DNA from: JBCDBW01 sp039182965
Lineage (GTDB): Bacteria > Verrucomicrobiota > Verrucomicrobiia > Verrucomicrobiales > DEV007
Assembly: GCA_039182965.1 (NCBI GenBank)
Contig: JBCDBW010000008.1
Span: 1-64,000 of the forward strand
Direction of reading: 5' to 3'
Length of the DNA stretch: 64,000 nucleotides
The notes under the pieces are model-generated. The model did not search any database and was not told the DNA's origin. It saw nothing but the letters and a program-made list of their open reading frames with translations. Positions 35,326 through 44,704 of the stretch are shown here, one piece after another (position 1 is the first letter of the stretch; each line of letters opens with the position of its first letter). The position numbers were made by a program, and so were the translations under genes.

Positions 35326-35706
35326 ATGAAAGCAATCCTCCTCGTCGCCGCCGGCGGCGTCATCGGCGCCCTCGCTCGCTTCGGCCTCGCCTTCGTGATG
35401 GACAAATCCCTGACCGACTCGCTCTTCCCCTGGCCCATCCTCACCGTCAATATCCTCGGCTGCCTCGCCTTCGGCATCCTCGCCGAAATCGGTCTCGAAC
35501 GAGGCCTCCTCCACCCCGGCGCCCAACTCTTCCTCTTCACCGGTATCCTCGGCTCTTTCACCACCTTCTCCACCTTCGGATACGAAACCCTCTCTCTGCT
35601 CCGCGCCGACAAAATCCTCCTCGCCCTCTCCTACGTCCTCGCCTCCGTCATCGGCGGCGTCCTCGCTCTCTACGCCGGCACCCGCCTCGTCGCCAAACTC
35701 GCCTGA
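35326..35706 (+). CDS. crcB: CrcB/FluC fluoride channel
   Basis: A 126-residue membrane protein with four helices, the usual size of a Fluc subunit that forms dual-topology dimers for fluoride export. Motifs: GGVIGALARFGLAF at the N-terminus, WPILTVNILGCLAFGIL with the conserved Asn, and GILGSFTTFSTFGYET (TTFSTF box). I found no fluoride riboswitch pattern in the 70 bases upstream. A decayed copy of the last third of the gene with its downstream sequence follows. Confidence 0.92.
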   Translation: MKAILLVAAGGVIGALARFGLAFVMDKSLTDSLFPWPILTVNILGCLAFGILAEIGLERGLLHPGAQLFLFTGILGSFTTFSTFGYETLSLLRADKILLALSYVLASVIGGVLALYAGTRLVAKLA

Positions 35707-35711
35707 CGTGC

Positions 35712-35730
35712 CACGGGCATCCTGCCCGTG
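35712..35730. repeat. REP-like hairpin, first copy
   Basis: CACGGGCATCCTGCCCGTG is an 8-bp perfect stem with a three-base loop, directly after the crcB stop codon. A second identical copy lies at 35941-35959 inside the duplicated unit. No T-run follows, so it resembles a dispersed palindromic element rather than a terminator. Confidence 0.6.
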
Positions 35731-35830
35731 ATCGAGCGCCCTGTGCCATCGACGCCCTCACGCCCACCGAAAACCCTACCTCAATAGAATCCAAAATCGG
35801 ACCCTCAAACGCGTCACAAGAAACTTTTGT

Positions 35831-35935
35831 CCACCTCCGGATACGAAACGCTCTCTCTTCCGCGCCGATAAAATCGTCATCGGCGGCGTCCTCGCCCTCT
35901 GCGCCGGCACCCGCCTCCTCGCCAAACCCACCTGA
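35831..35935 (+). pseudogene. crcB C-terminal remnant
   Basis: These 105 bases repeat the end of crcB from STFGYETLSL to the stop codon, with substitutions and about 33 bases deleted. The part for the N-terminal three quarters is missing, so it cannot encode a channel. It runs into the TGACGTGCCACGGG junction just like the parent gene. Confidence 0.75.
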
Positions 35936-35940
35936 CGTGC

Positions 35941-35959
35941 CACGGGCATCCTGCCCGTG
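35941..35959. repeat. REP-like hairpin, second copy
   Basis: The second copy of the CACGGGCATCCTGCCCGTG palindrome, carried along by the crcB tandem duplication. It follows the stop codon of the crcB remnant exactly as the first follows intact crcB. Confidence 0.6.
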
Positions 35960-36113
35960 ATCGAGCGCACTGTGTCATCGGCGCCCTCACCCCAACCGTA
36001 AACCCTGCCTCCATAGAATCCAAAATCGAACCCTCAAACCCATCACAAGCAACTCTTGACCAGCCGCCCTTCCCGGACCAACAAAAGTCTGCCCCCTACC
36101 ATCCACCCAAGTC

Positions 36114-36419
36114 TCACCACCGTCCACCCGAGCCGTCGCCCCTGCGTCGTCGGCCGACCATTTGTAAATCGAATGCCGGATTCCATCGATATTGCCTGTC
36201 AGGCTCTTCGCGACATTCCAAAACGCCAATTTCCACCAGTTCATCAAGCATTCGATAAATCGCATTCCCCACTTCATTGTCACTCCAGAAAAGCCATTTC
36301 TCGCCCCCGAAAGCAGATGGCGAATCGACGACTCCGATGACCGTTGCCAGGGCTGCCGCAGCACCATCCCAGTCGGTCCATTCTTTCACTCCAGCTCTTA
36401 AACTTCGAAGGTCACCCAT
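36114..36419 (-). CDS. small conserved-looking hypothetical protein
   Basis: A 101-residue soluble protein, acidic in the middle, with FWSDNEVGNAIYRMLDELVEIGVLECRE, given here as FWSDNEVGNAIYRMLDEL and VEIGVLECREE, then PDRQYRWNPAFD. The pattern (short helix pair, EEPD-Q-RWN) looks like a real small protein and not a shadow. The overlapping frame at 35987-36367 has a poorer composition. No function is known to me. The C-terminal 15 residues are Arg/Gly-rich and close to the crcB repeat, so the 3' end may have been altered. Confidence 0.55.
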   Translation of the reverse strand: MGDLRSLRAGVKEWTDWDGAAAALATVIGVVDSPSAFGGEKWLFWSDNEVGNAIYRMLDELVEIGVLECREEPDRQYRWNPAFDLQMVGRRRRGDGSGGRW

Positions 36420-36479
36420 TCACCCGCCCTCTTACAAACTCGTCATCGGGCAAACTCCGCGCAGACGATAATACCCAAC

Positions 36480-38066
36480 TCAGCGAACAGAAACCGTCCG
36501 CACCACTCCTCCGTCCTCAACAAAAATTGTGCGCACGCTATTTTCTTGAATTTCCCGGCGATCGAACCGAATCGACCCCCCCGCCTGCGGCCGGTCAAAC
36601 CGCTCAATCTCCTTCAACAAATTATTCCGCACATCCTCCGACTGCACTTCATTCACCCACGCCCGCGCCCCCTCCACATCACGGTCCTCCCGCAGCACCG
36701 TCTGTAACATCGACTGAATCGCCGCATCCTTCGTCTGACCCGGCGCCAGCGTGTTCACCCACTGCGACGCCGCAATCGCATCCCGCCGCATCCAATACCC
36801 AATCAGGCGAGACGCCAACCGCGTCGACTGCCCGGCATCCTCAGGCGTCCACTCGCCCAATCGCTCCGCCGCTGCCGCCGGATTCTCCCCCGCCAGCTCA
36901 TTCAACGCCGCATACATCGCGCCGTTCCGTGCCCCCTCATCGCGAATCTTCTCAATATACTCGAACGGCTGGTCGTGATTCATCTCTACCCACTCATCAA
37001 AAACCCCCTCCGCCAGATGATTCATCACCCCAAAACCATTCTCATTAATCGCATCCATTAACCACTGCCCGGCTACTTCCGGCTCCATGCGCGCCCACGC
37101 ATCCCCCAATCTCTCATAATAATAATCCCGCGCCCGCCCCGCGGGAATCTGCTCTGCCCACGCCACCGCCTCCAAAGGATCATCTTCCACAAACTCTCGC
37201 GCCAGCCGATACGAGACATTCCGAACGGTGTTCGCATCAAAAATATCACTCTGTTCAGCCATCCAAGAAATCGCCTGACGAGGATCCTCTTCTGACAACG
37301 CTTCCGCCAGCCCAATCGCCAACTGCTTCTGGGCCCCGCCAAACTCCATGCCCACCACCATTGCTTTCGCCTGCTCAATCCGCCCGAGCTCAAGAAGCCG
37401 ATCCCCAATGACCCGCCCCACCCGTCGTGTCGAATAGGTGTCCGCCGTCATCATTCCGATCTCCAACGCCCGCGAAAGATCTTTCGGAGCCAAAACACCC
37501 ACCGCCGCCACCAAGGCGCCATCCTTTAACTCCCCATTCGGCAATCCCTCAATCATCTGCATCGCCAACGTCTCATTCCCCGCTTCCATCACCCCACGAA
37601 TCGCTCCCGTCACTCCGTCATACCGCTCCCGCACATTCCCCAAACTCGCCGCCCACTCAAACGCCGCGGTCCCATCCACCTTCGCCCACTCTTCCGTCAC
37701 CACCCCCAATAACTCATCCTGCTCATTCTCTTCCGCATTCTCTCGTACCCACGCAATCGCCCGCTTCGGATCCTCCTTCGCCATCCGCCTCACAAATTCT
37801 TCCCGCACTTCGTAATTCCCCTGCGCCAAAGAAATTCTCCCTCCCGCCATCACCGCCCGCCACTCCGACTCCCCCATCTCCCCCTCGCTCTGCCACGCTG
37901 TCCCGACACTCTCACCCTCACCCATCACCCCCACTCGCCCAATCACCGTCGGCCCGCCCCCGGATGCCACCACCACTTCATTCCCATCACTGCTTGCCCT
38001 CCCGATATAATATCCTACCGCTATCCCAGCAACAACCCCAACCAAAATATAAACCGCTACGCGCAT
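36480..38066 (-). CDS. anchored helical-repeat protein
   Basis: An N-terminal glycine-rich helix (AVYILVGVVAGIAVGYYIG) anchors a periplasmic or outward domain of about 450 residues built of alpha-helical repeats. Repeating elements are DP-A--W units: KEDPKRAIAWVRE, EEDPRQAISWMAEQ, DDPLEAVAWAEQI, EPEVAGQWLMDA, RRDAIAASQWVNTL, spaced about 60-90 residues. This resembles TPR/HEAT-like superhelices and suggests protein-protein binding. Proteins of this style are frequent in this phylum but lack a known role. No catalytic motif is present. Confidence 0.75.
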   Translation of the reverse strand: MRVAVYILVGVVAGIAVGYYIGRASSDGNEVVVASGGGPTVIGRVGVMGEGESVGTAWQSEGEMGESEWRAVMAGGRISLAQGNYEVREEFVRRMAKEDPKRAIAWVRENAEENEQDELLGVVTEEWAKVDGTAAFEWAASLGNVRERYDGVTGAIRGVMEAGNETLAMQMIEGLPNGELKDGALVAAVGVLAPKDLSRALEIGMMTADTYSTRRVGRVIGDRLLELGRIEQAKAMVVGMEFGGAQKQLAIGLAEALSEEDPRQAISWMAEQSDIFDANTVRNVSYRLAREFVEDDPLEAVAWAEQIPAGRARDYYYERLGDAWARMEPEVAGQWLMDAINENGFGVMNHLAEGVFDEWVEMNHDQPFEYIEKIRDEGARNGAMYAALNELAGENPAAAAERLGEWTPEDAGQSTRLASRLIGYWMRRDAIAASQWVNTLAPGQTKDAAIQSMLQTVLREDRDVEGARAWVNEVQSEDVRNNLLKEIERFDRPQAGGSIRFDRREIQENSVRTIFVEDGGVVRTVSVR

Positions 38067-38249
38067 CTACTCACCTCCGACTACTCAATTACGACCAACT
38101 CATTCTCATCCTCCGGATTTGCCGACTCCTCTTCCCCCTCTCTGGGAGAGGGCCAGGGTGAAGGGAGGCCTCGCACAAAGCACCTCCTCATTCTCTCAAT
38201 TATGCCAATTCCCACCAACACCATAGTAATCCTAACGATTCAAATTCAC

Positions 38250-39011
38250 CTACTGGTCACGCTTTTTCCCCAAGCCCTCTAATATACTAGCCACCACCGA
38301 ATCCGCCAACGCATCCGATCCCTCCTTCGAATAGTGAACATTCGCCGGCAACTGCATCCCCTCCTCCAATCCCTCCGAAACCGTAAACAAATCATTCGTC
38401 ACAATCCCGTGCCCCTCCATAATCCCCGCCGCAATCGCATTATACTTCGCCGAGTCACCCGCCACCCGACCCTTGGCCCCCTCCGGCACCGGTGTCGTGT
38501 TCCGCCAAATCAACACCGCTCCCGTCTCCTTCAGACGTTCCACCAACTTCCGCAAATTCGCTTCATACTCCGCCGGTGCCACCTGCTGCTGACTCCCCTC
38601 CGCTCCCGGCTCCGCCAGGTTCTCCCCGTTCGGACCCATATACTTCAAATCATGAAGCCCCCAATTGAAATGAATCACATCCCACGTCCCCTCGCCTAAC
38701 CACTCATCAACCGCCTCCACCCCCTTCGTCGTCGGCCCACAATTCGTCAAAGGCCGATGCACATTCGCCTTCCCCGCCAGCTTCTCCCGAACCGGAATCG
38801 TATACCCGATCGAAATCGAGTCCCCAATCAATAACACCCTCGGCAACCCCTCCACATCCTCCACCGGCGTCATCGCCGGATTCACCTTCCGCTCCGTCTT
38901 CCCCTGCTTTGCCTCGGCTCCCGAAGTTCCCTCTCCCGCCGCCAGCTTGCCGGTTGCCAAACCCAACACCCAGAACACAATTGCCAGTCGAATCACTTGT
39001 TTCCCATTCAT
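38250..39011 (-). CDS. SGNH/GDSL-family hydrolase, secreted
   Basis: A signal peptide (LAIVFWVLGLATGKLAAG) is followed by an SGNH fold with VLLIGDSISIGYT (catalytic Ser), TNCGPTTKGV (block II Gly) and HFNWGLHDLKYM (block III, GLHD in place of GxND). The C-terminal block is LPANVHYSKEGSDAL, where the His is kept but the usual Asp before it is Asn. So catalysis may be altered. Substrates of relatives are ester-linked acetyl groups on carbohydrates. It is divergent from the neighbour, whose ATG is only about six bases away. Confidence 0.82.
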   Translation of the reverse strand: MNGKQVIRLAIVFWVLGLATGKLAAGEGTSGAEAKQGKTERKVNPAMTPVEDVEGLPRVLLIGDSISIGYTIPVREKLAGKANVHRPLTNCGPTTKGVEAVDEWLGEGTWDVIHFNWGLHDLKYMGPNGENLAEPGAEGSQQQVAPAEYEANLRKLVERLKETGAVLIWRNTTPVPEGAKGRVAGDSAKYNAIAAGIMEGHGIVTNDLFTVSEGLEEGMQLPANVHYSKEGSDALADSVVASILEGLGKKRDQ

Positions 39012-39017
39012 ACGTCT

Positions 39018-41216
39018 ATGTTACTCTGTTATCCCTTCCTCCTATCAACGCCCAATCTCGTGAACTTCTCTCACTTCAACTCAATCGCCGGCAGCCTTCT
39101 CATTCTCCTTGCCCTCACGTCTCCACTTTCAGCCGCAACAGACCGCTACCGCGTCGTCTGGGAACAAAACCCAGAGTCCACCGCCATCATCGGATGGAAC
39201 CAAATCAACGGTAAAAATCCCATCGTCTACTACGGTCCCGTCGACCACGGACAAAACATCGAAAAATACCCCCACCAGACCAAAGCGACCCGCCGCGAAC
39301 AATACATGGGCATGGACAATCGCTTCGCCACGCTCTCCAATCTCAAACCCAACACACCATGCTACTTCGTCATCGCCGATGATGATTCCAAAAGCCCACG
39401 CCACTGGTTCCTCACCGCGCCCGATACTCCGCAGTCCTTTACCTTTATCGGCGGCGGCGACACCAAAAGCGACCCCGACGGAAGAGCTCGCGGACGCAAT
39501 GGCAACCTGATGGTCTCAAAACTCCGACCCCTCTTCGTGTGTTATGCCGGCGACTTCACCACGAACGGCCTCAAGGCACATGAATGGAAGAACTGGCTCG
39601 CCGATTGGTCGGAAGACACCACCAGCGAGGACGGCCGCGTCTACCCCATCGTGCCCGTGCGCGGAAATCACGAACCCCACCCCGATATCCTCTACCGCCT
39701 CTTTGGCCTCAGCGATCCCAAAAACTATTTCGCCATGAACATCGGCGCAAACCTACTCCGTCTCTACGCCCTCAACTCGGAAATCAATGTCGATCCCAAT
39801 ATCAAATCAAAACGCGGCGACAACCAGTCCCCGGCTGCCAAAGCTCAAACCAAGTGGCTCATCAATGACCTCAAGGCCAACAAAAACAAAAAATTCAAAA
39901 TCGCCGCCTACCACAAACCCCTTCGCCCCCACACCGAAAGCAAATCGGAAAACGACTACCTCTACGCCGCCTGGTCAAAGCCGTTTCACCAGCACCGCCT
40001 CACCGCTGCTCTCGAAGGCGACTCCCACCTCCACAAAATTACCTATCCCGTCCGTCCCGCATCCGGTCCCGGCCACCACCAAGGCTTCATCCGCGACGAT
40101 AAAAACGGCACGGTCTTCCTCGGCGAAGGCTCCTGGGGCGCCGCCACCCGACCCGACAACGACGACAAACCCTGGACCCTCGACAGCGCCCAGATTACCC
40201 AAATCAAATGGTTCCACGTTCATCCCAACCGCATCGAGCTCCGCACCGTCCTCACGGAAAACGTCGCCGAAATCGCAGCCGTGACCGACGAGGCGCCCTT
40301 TTCTTCTCCCCAGAATCTCGAGCTCCACGAAGCCCCACGATACGGAAAAGTCCTTCGCCTGCCCTTTACCCTGAATCAATGGAACGAACAAAAGCTCACC
40401 TTCCAAAACAGCCAGGACCTGCCTCCCCCAAGCGAAGTCCTTCCCTATAAAAATATCGGAGATGAAACGCTCCGGATGCACCTCTTCTACCCGCCGGACA
40501 AAACCACGCCCGAACCCTTGCCCGTCGCTGTGATGTTCTTCGGCGGCGGCTGGGTCAACGGCACCCCCGCCCACTTCTACGCCCAAGCCCGTCACCTCGC
40601 GGACCAGGGAATCATCGCCGCCTGCCCCGAATACCGCATCAACAGTCTCCACGGCACCACGCCCTTCGATGCCGTGCGCGACGCAAAATCCGCCGTCCGC
40701 TGGCTCCGGCAATACGCCGAAACCTTCAGCATCGACCCGAACAAAGTCATCGCGATCGGAGGCTCAGCCGGTGGTCACCTCGCCGCTTCCACCGCCCTCA
40801 TAAAGGCCTTCAACGAACCTCACGAAGACTCATCCGTCTCCGCCATTCCCAACGCACTCGTTCTCTTCAATCCCGTCCTCGATACCACGGAAAAAGGATA
40901 CGGCGTCGAAAAGGTCGCACCCAACGGCGTCGGTGAACCTACCATTCTCTCCCCCATCCATCACATCCGCAAAAACATGCCCCCCACCCTCATCTTCCAT
41001 GGCACCGCCGATTCCATCGTCCCTTTCGAAAATGCCGAACGCTTCCAGCGCCTCATGAGAAAAGCCGGCAATCACTGCGCTCTCATCCCCTACGAAGATC
41101 AGGACCACGGCTTCTTCAATCGCGCCAACGGCTCTCCCAAATTCTACATTGATACGGTCAATCGTATGACCAATTTCCTCCACGACCTCGGATACCTGTC
41201 CAAAAAATCCTGGTAG
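39018..41216 (+). CDS. metallophosphatase and alpha/beta-hydrolase fusion, secreted
   Basis: Residues about 1-45 contain a signal segment, followed by a short fibronectin-like part (TDRYRVVWEQNPESTAIIGW). A calcineurin-like metallophosphatase domain comes next (GGGDTKSD, CYAGDFTTNG, RGNHEPHPD, AYHKPL, EGDSHLHK). From about residue 470 a BD-FAE-like esterase follows: FGGGWVNGTP oxyanion loop, GGSAGGHLAAS nucleophile, FHGTADSIVPF Asp, DQDHGFF His. Both active sites look complete. ATG 39018 is my choice; GTG 39060 would give a cleaner signal peptide. Activity could couple phosphate and ester removal from sugars, which is inference. Confidence 0.88.
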   Translation: MLLCYPFLLSTPNLVNFSHFNSIAGSLLILLALTSPLSAATDRYRVVWEQNPESTAIIGWNQINGKNPIVYYGPVDHGQNIEKYPHQTKATRREQYMGMDNRFATLSNLKPNTPCYFVIADDDSKSPRHWFLTAPDTPQSFTFIGGGDTKSDPDGRARGRNGNLMVSKLRPLFVCYAGDFTTNGLKAHEWKNWLADWSEDTTSEDGRVYPIVPVRGNHEPHPDILYRLFGLSDPKNYFAMNIGANLLRLYALNSEINVDPNIKSKRGDNQSPAAKAQTKWLINDLKANKNKKFKIAAYHKPLRPHTESKSENDYLYAAWSKPFHQHRLTAALEGDSHLHKITYPVRPASGPGHHQGFIRDDKNGTVFLGEGSWGAATRPDNDDKPWTLDSAQITQIKWFHVHPNRIELRTVLTENVAEIAAVTDEAPFSSPQNLELHEAPRYGKVLRLPFTLNQWNEQKLTFQNSQDLPPPSEVLPYKNIGDETLRMHLFYPPDKTTPEPLPVAVMFFGGGWVNGTPAHFYAQARHLADQGIIAACPEYRINSLHGTTPFDAVRDAKSAVRWLRQYAETFSIDPNKVIAIGGSAGGHLAASTALIKAFNEPHEDSSVSAIPNALVLFNPVLDTTEKGYGVEKVAPNGVGEPTILSPIHHIRKNMPPTLIFHGTADSIVPFENAERFQRLMRKAGNHCALIPYEDQDHGFFNRANGSPKFYIDTVNRMTNFLHDLGYLSKKSW

Positions 41217-41350
41217 CCTCTCCCCAGCGCAGACATCTTCTCAATCCCGAAAAAATCGTATCCATCCATGCCCATCATGACCTTCGTAGCCTTGACGAAA
41301 AAGGCTTCATGGTCCCATCCCGTTCCCGCTCTTAGCTTCTTTGTTGCCAA

Positions 41351-42424
41351 ATGAAACTCCTCGTCACAGGTGGCGCCGGATTCGTCGGTTCCACCACAAT
41401 CGAAACCCTCCGCGACAATGTCGACGCCGCCAACCTCGAGATCATCGCTCTCGATAACCTCAGCCGCAAAGGCAGCGAACTGAACGTCCCCAAACTAAAA
41501 ACCCTCGACGTCACTTTTACCCACGGCGACGTTCGCAACTCAGCCGACTTCGATTCCCTCCCCGCCGTCGACTGGATCATCGACGCCGCCGCCAACCCAA
41601 GCGTCCTCGCCGGCGTCGACGGCCAATCCTCCTCTCGCGAGGTCCTCGATAACAACCTAATCGGCACAATCAATATGCTCGAATACTGCCGCCGCACAAA
41701 AGCCGGTTTCATCCTCCTCTCCACCTCTCGCGTCTACTCCATCCCACCCCTCGCCAGTCTCCCCGTTACCGCAGTCGACCACGCCTTCGAACCCGACCTT
41801 ACCAGCACACCCCCCGCCGGCCTCACCAAAAACGGCATCTCCGAATCCTTCTCCACCGCACCACCACTCTCCCTATACGGTGCCAGTAAGGCGACTTCCG
41901 AAACCCTCGCTCTCGAATACGGCCACGCCTTCGAGTTCGAAGTCTGGATCAATCGCTGCGGCGTCCTCGCCGGCCCCGGACAGTTCGCCAAACCCGATCA
42001 AGGCATCTTCGCCTTCTGGATCCATTCCTTCCGCGAACAAGCCCCCCTCAAATACATCGGCTTCGACGGCCTGGGACATCAGGTCCGCGATTGCCTCCAC
42101 CCTCGCGACCTCGTCCCCCTCCTTCAAAAACAAATGTCCACCCCCGGCTCTCCTCAGATCGACCGCATTCAGAACCTCGCCGGCGGCGACGAGAACGCCA
42201 TGTCCCTCTCCCAACTCTCCGCCTGGTGCGCCGACCGCTTCCAGCCCCTCGACATCCCTTCCGACGCAAACCCGCGCCCCTTCGACCTCCCCTGGGTCGT
42301 CCTCGACGCCACCCGGGCCGCCAAACAATGGAACTGGCAACCCCAAACCCCCATCACCACCACCCTCGAAGAAATCGCCACACACGCCGAAGCTCACCCT
42401 CACTGGCTCGCCGCCACGAGCTGA
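41351..42424 (+). CDS. NAD-dependent sugar epimerase, CDP-paratose 2-epimerase-like
   Basis: An extended SDR protein of 357 residues. The nucleotide-binding motif is VTGGAGFVGSTTIE, the catalytic Ser region is LLSTSRVYSI and the Tyr-Lys is SLYGASKATSE. GVLAGPGQFAKPDQGIFAFWI is the strong marker of the RfbE/TyvE (CDP-paratose 2-epimerase) group. Closest relatives interconvert CDP-tyvelose or CDP-paratose for surface glycans. It opens a run of glycan genes. Confidence 0.9.
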   Translation: MKLLVTGGAGFVGSTTIETLRDNVDAANLEIIALDNLSRKGSELNVPKLKTLDVTFTHGDVRNSADFDSLPAVDWIIDAAANPSVLAGVDGQSSSREVLDNNLIGTINMLEYCRRTKAGFILLSTSRVYSIPPLASLPVTAVDHAFEPDLTSTPPAGLTKNGISESFSTAPPLSLYGASKATSETLALEYGHAFEFEVWINRCGVLAGPGQFAKPDQGIFAFWIHSFREQAPLKYIGFDGLGHQVRDCLHPRDLVPLLQKQMSTPGSPQIDRIQNLAGGDENAMSLSQLSAWCADRFQPLDIPSDANPRPFDLPWVVLDATRAAKQWNWQPQTPITTTLEEIATHAEAHPHWLAATS

Positions 42425-42525
42425 CCACTCCTCGCCCGCCCGCTTGGACTTTCAAGCGATATCAGTGTAAACTCGACCGCTTCTCCGTCTCACGCTTTCT
42501 TGCCTTCCCCACGTCGCTTTCCAAC

Positions 42526-44199
42526 ATGAACCAACGCCACACCACCTGGTTCCTCATCGCCATCTTCGCCACCTTCTCTTACCTCGGCTTCACCGGCCTC
42601 GACAACGCTTGGTTCTGGGACGATGAGGCCTTCGCATCGATAACGGCACGAAATTTAAATCGTACGGGCGAACTTACCGCTTGGGATGGCCGAAACCTAG
42701 CAACATACAACAAAGGCGTCTTTCTCACCAAAGACCTCGTCAATACCATCACCCCCGTCCACTTCTTCATTGTCGCTCAGTCACAGAGAATCTTCGGCAC
42801 GAACACGTTCGCTGGAAGGTTTCCCTCGGTCCTGTTTGGTTTGAGTACCTTGTTTCTCCTGCACAAGATCCTTAGCAGGCAGTTTGGCCGCGGGAGTCTC
42901 ACTCATCTCTACATGCTCGCAATCTGGGCCCTGGCTTCGTCACCGCTGCTATTCTGCCGCACCGGCCGATACTACTCACTCATGCTGGCACTATTTGTCG
43001 GAAGCTTTTATCTCTACACTCTCTATGTCGAAAAACGTCACCCTCTCCCTCTGATGGGCCTGGTTGCTCTAGCGATCCTAGGCTACTTCACTCATCCCCT
43101 CATTTGGATAGCCTCCTACTCGGCCCTCGCCGTGCACTTTCTCATCTTTCACATTCGTTCATTGAAAGTTCGAGATGCCGTCTGGATCACCCTTGCTGCT
43201 CTCGTTGTTGCCGTTGTTTGCCTTCCCGTCCTTCTGAAAAATCGCGATTGGTATACCACCGCTTACGGAAATGAAACCGTTTGGTTCATTAGAAAACCGA
43301 TCCTATTCTGGTACTATCTTCGGGACCTCAACCTTCTCGGGATCTTCGCCTGGCCCTCCGCGCTCGCTATGCTTATTGTCGCGGCCTTTAAACTTGTCAA
43401 AAACCGTGACTGGACCCTGGCGTCCATCAGACCTTGGGCCGATTGGGCCGTCCTAGGGGTAGCTTACCTCTTCTTTCTATGCATCTTCTCTCGGCAACCG
43501 ACAAGTCTGACCGCATTCGCAGACATGCGCTATGCCGTCCCTGCTTTACCCTTTCTCACCATCTTTCTCGCCACCGCATGTGTCTTGTTACACAAACGCC
43601 ACTGGGCACTCGGTGTTGCTCTCGCACTCGTCTGCACCATGACAAATGCCCTCGGCTACCTCCCCACCCCCCGTTGGACAGCCAAATGGCTACTTCCCGC
43701 CTTCGTTCGAGAAATCCACAATCCCTACCCAACGGCAGTTGAAGCAGTTACTGCCTACCTCAATGAACATGCCAATCAGGACGATATTGTCTACGTCGTC
43801 CCAGACTACGAAACCTATCCCCTAATGTTCTATCTCGGAGACCGGATAAAGCTGGCGGGAATCCTCACGGATTCAAGCCCACCAAAAGCGCAAATTCCCG
43901 GTGATCCCGACTACCTCTACACTGAGCGGGCCGCACCAGATTGGATTGTCTTCTATGGACTCCATGTCGACCCTGGTCAATTAGCTGGATATTTCGGACG
44001 GCAACGTGAGTCAGACACCTCAAGCACCGCTACGAAGTACACGTTGGCCACCATCCTCGATACCTACTGGGGCAATACCCAAAAACCAGAACCAGCGGCT
44101 CACCAATTCACACCTATCACCGACTTCGATCCCGCCAAAGAGGGGATCATCATCCTGAGACGGGTTACCGCAAACCCGCCGGATGCAGAGTCACCGTGA
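42526..44199 (+). CDS. GT39-family membrane glycosyltransferase
   Basis: A 557-residue polytopic protein like ArnT/PMT, using lipid-linked sugars. Near the start WFWDDEAFASITARNL carries the acidic catalytic pair in the first loop. About ten helices follow, then a periplasmic C-terminal domain of some 150 residues (PYPTAVEAVTAYLNEH onwards). The frame is open to 42091, but ATG 42526 begins a clean signal-like helix and the upstream sequence is shadow of the epimerase. The substrate is unknown; it likely acts outside the cytoplasmic membrane. Confidence 0.85.
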   Translation: MNQRHTTWFLIAIFATFSYLGFTGLDNAWFWDDEAFASITARNLNRTGELTAWDGRNLATYNKGVFLTKDLVNTITPVHFFIVAQSQRIFGTNTFAGRFPSVLFGLSTLFLLHKILSRQFGRGSLTHLYMLAIWALASSPLLFCRTGRYYSLMLALFVGSFYLYTLYVEKRHPLPLMGLVALAILGYFTHPLIWIASYSALAVHFLIFHIRSLKVRDAVWITLAALVVAVVCLPVLLKNRDWYTTAYGNETVWFIRKPILFWYYLRDLNLLGIFAWPSALAMLIVAAFKLVKNRDWTLASIRPWADWAVLGVAYLFFLCIFSRQPTSLTAFADMRYAVPALPFLTIFLATACVLLHKRHWALGVALALVCTMTNALGYLPTPRWTAKWLLPAFVREIHNPYPTAVEAVTAYLNEHANQDDIVYVVPDYETYPLMFYLGDRIKLAGILTDSSPPKAQIPGDPDYLYTERAAPDWIVFYGLHVDPGQLAGYFGRQRESDTSSTATKYTLATILDTYWGNTQKPEPAAHQFTPITDFDPAKEGIIILRRVTANPPDAESP

Positions 44200-44704
44200 C
44201 TTTTCATAAAAAATGCAATCTCGCTGCCCTGAACGCAATCACTTCTCAACCCTGCTTTGTGATCTCTATAGTCAAGAGCGTGCATGGAATGCGAAACCAA
44301 TCACGCTAAACCATTTTCATTACATCATCAAACTACTCACGCGCTGCTGCCTCGTATCCTTCCAACCTTCGCGCCTCTACCCCTCGATTTTTCGAGATCA
44401 GACGCCGCGCCACTGTCGGCCGTCCTCCTGCGCAAAACGAATCAACGCCTACCAATCTCGCCCCGTTTCGCCGCGGACCCTCAAAACAATCGATATGAAA
44501 AATCCTCTCGCCTTGCTGACTTCTCAGCTACTCCTTCACGAACACCGCGCTTGTATAAAATACTCAGGAAGGCCAGCCTACATGAGAAACCTTTAAGGTG
44601 TCGCCAACAAAAAAACAAATAACTCTGGTCTGCGCCATACACCGCTCCTCTTCTCTTTAGTCTCAACAACCGATTACACCCATCCCACTTTGAGCACGAG
44701 CACT
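44200..44704. other. 505-base gap with no recognisable gene
   Basis: All six frames hold only short, low-quality stretches. I see no repeat, RNA, transposon end or decayed gene I could name. It separates two converging genes. Confidence 0.6.

Larger units (their letters stand above)
35570..36058 (+). repeat. imperfect tandem duplication of crcB 3' end plus downstream DNA
   Basis: Copy 1 (35570-35829) and copy 2 (35831-36058) begin with CCACCTTCGGATACGAA or CCACCTCCGGATACGAA and end with CAAGAAACTTTTG or CAAGCAACTCTTG. Copy 2 lacks about 33 bases inside the gene part and has many substitutions. The unit contains the final 45 codons of crcB and about 120 bases downstream, including a CACGGGCA-TCC-TGCCCGTG hairpin. 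It arose by direct duplication and has since decayed. Confidence 0.8.

Noticed and set aside
35987..36367. alternative reading frame of 126 residues on the minus strand
   Set aside because: It crosses the crcB duplication and has poor composition; the overlapping 101-residue frame is more protein-like.
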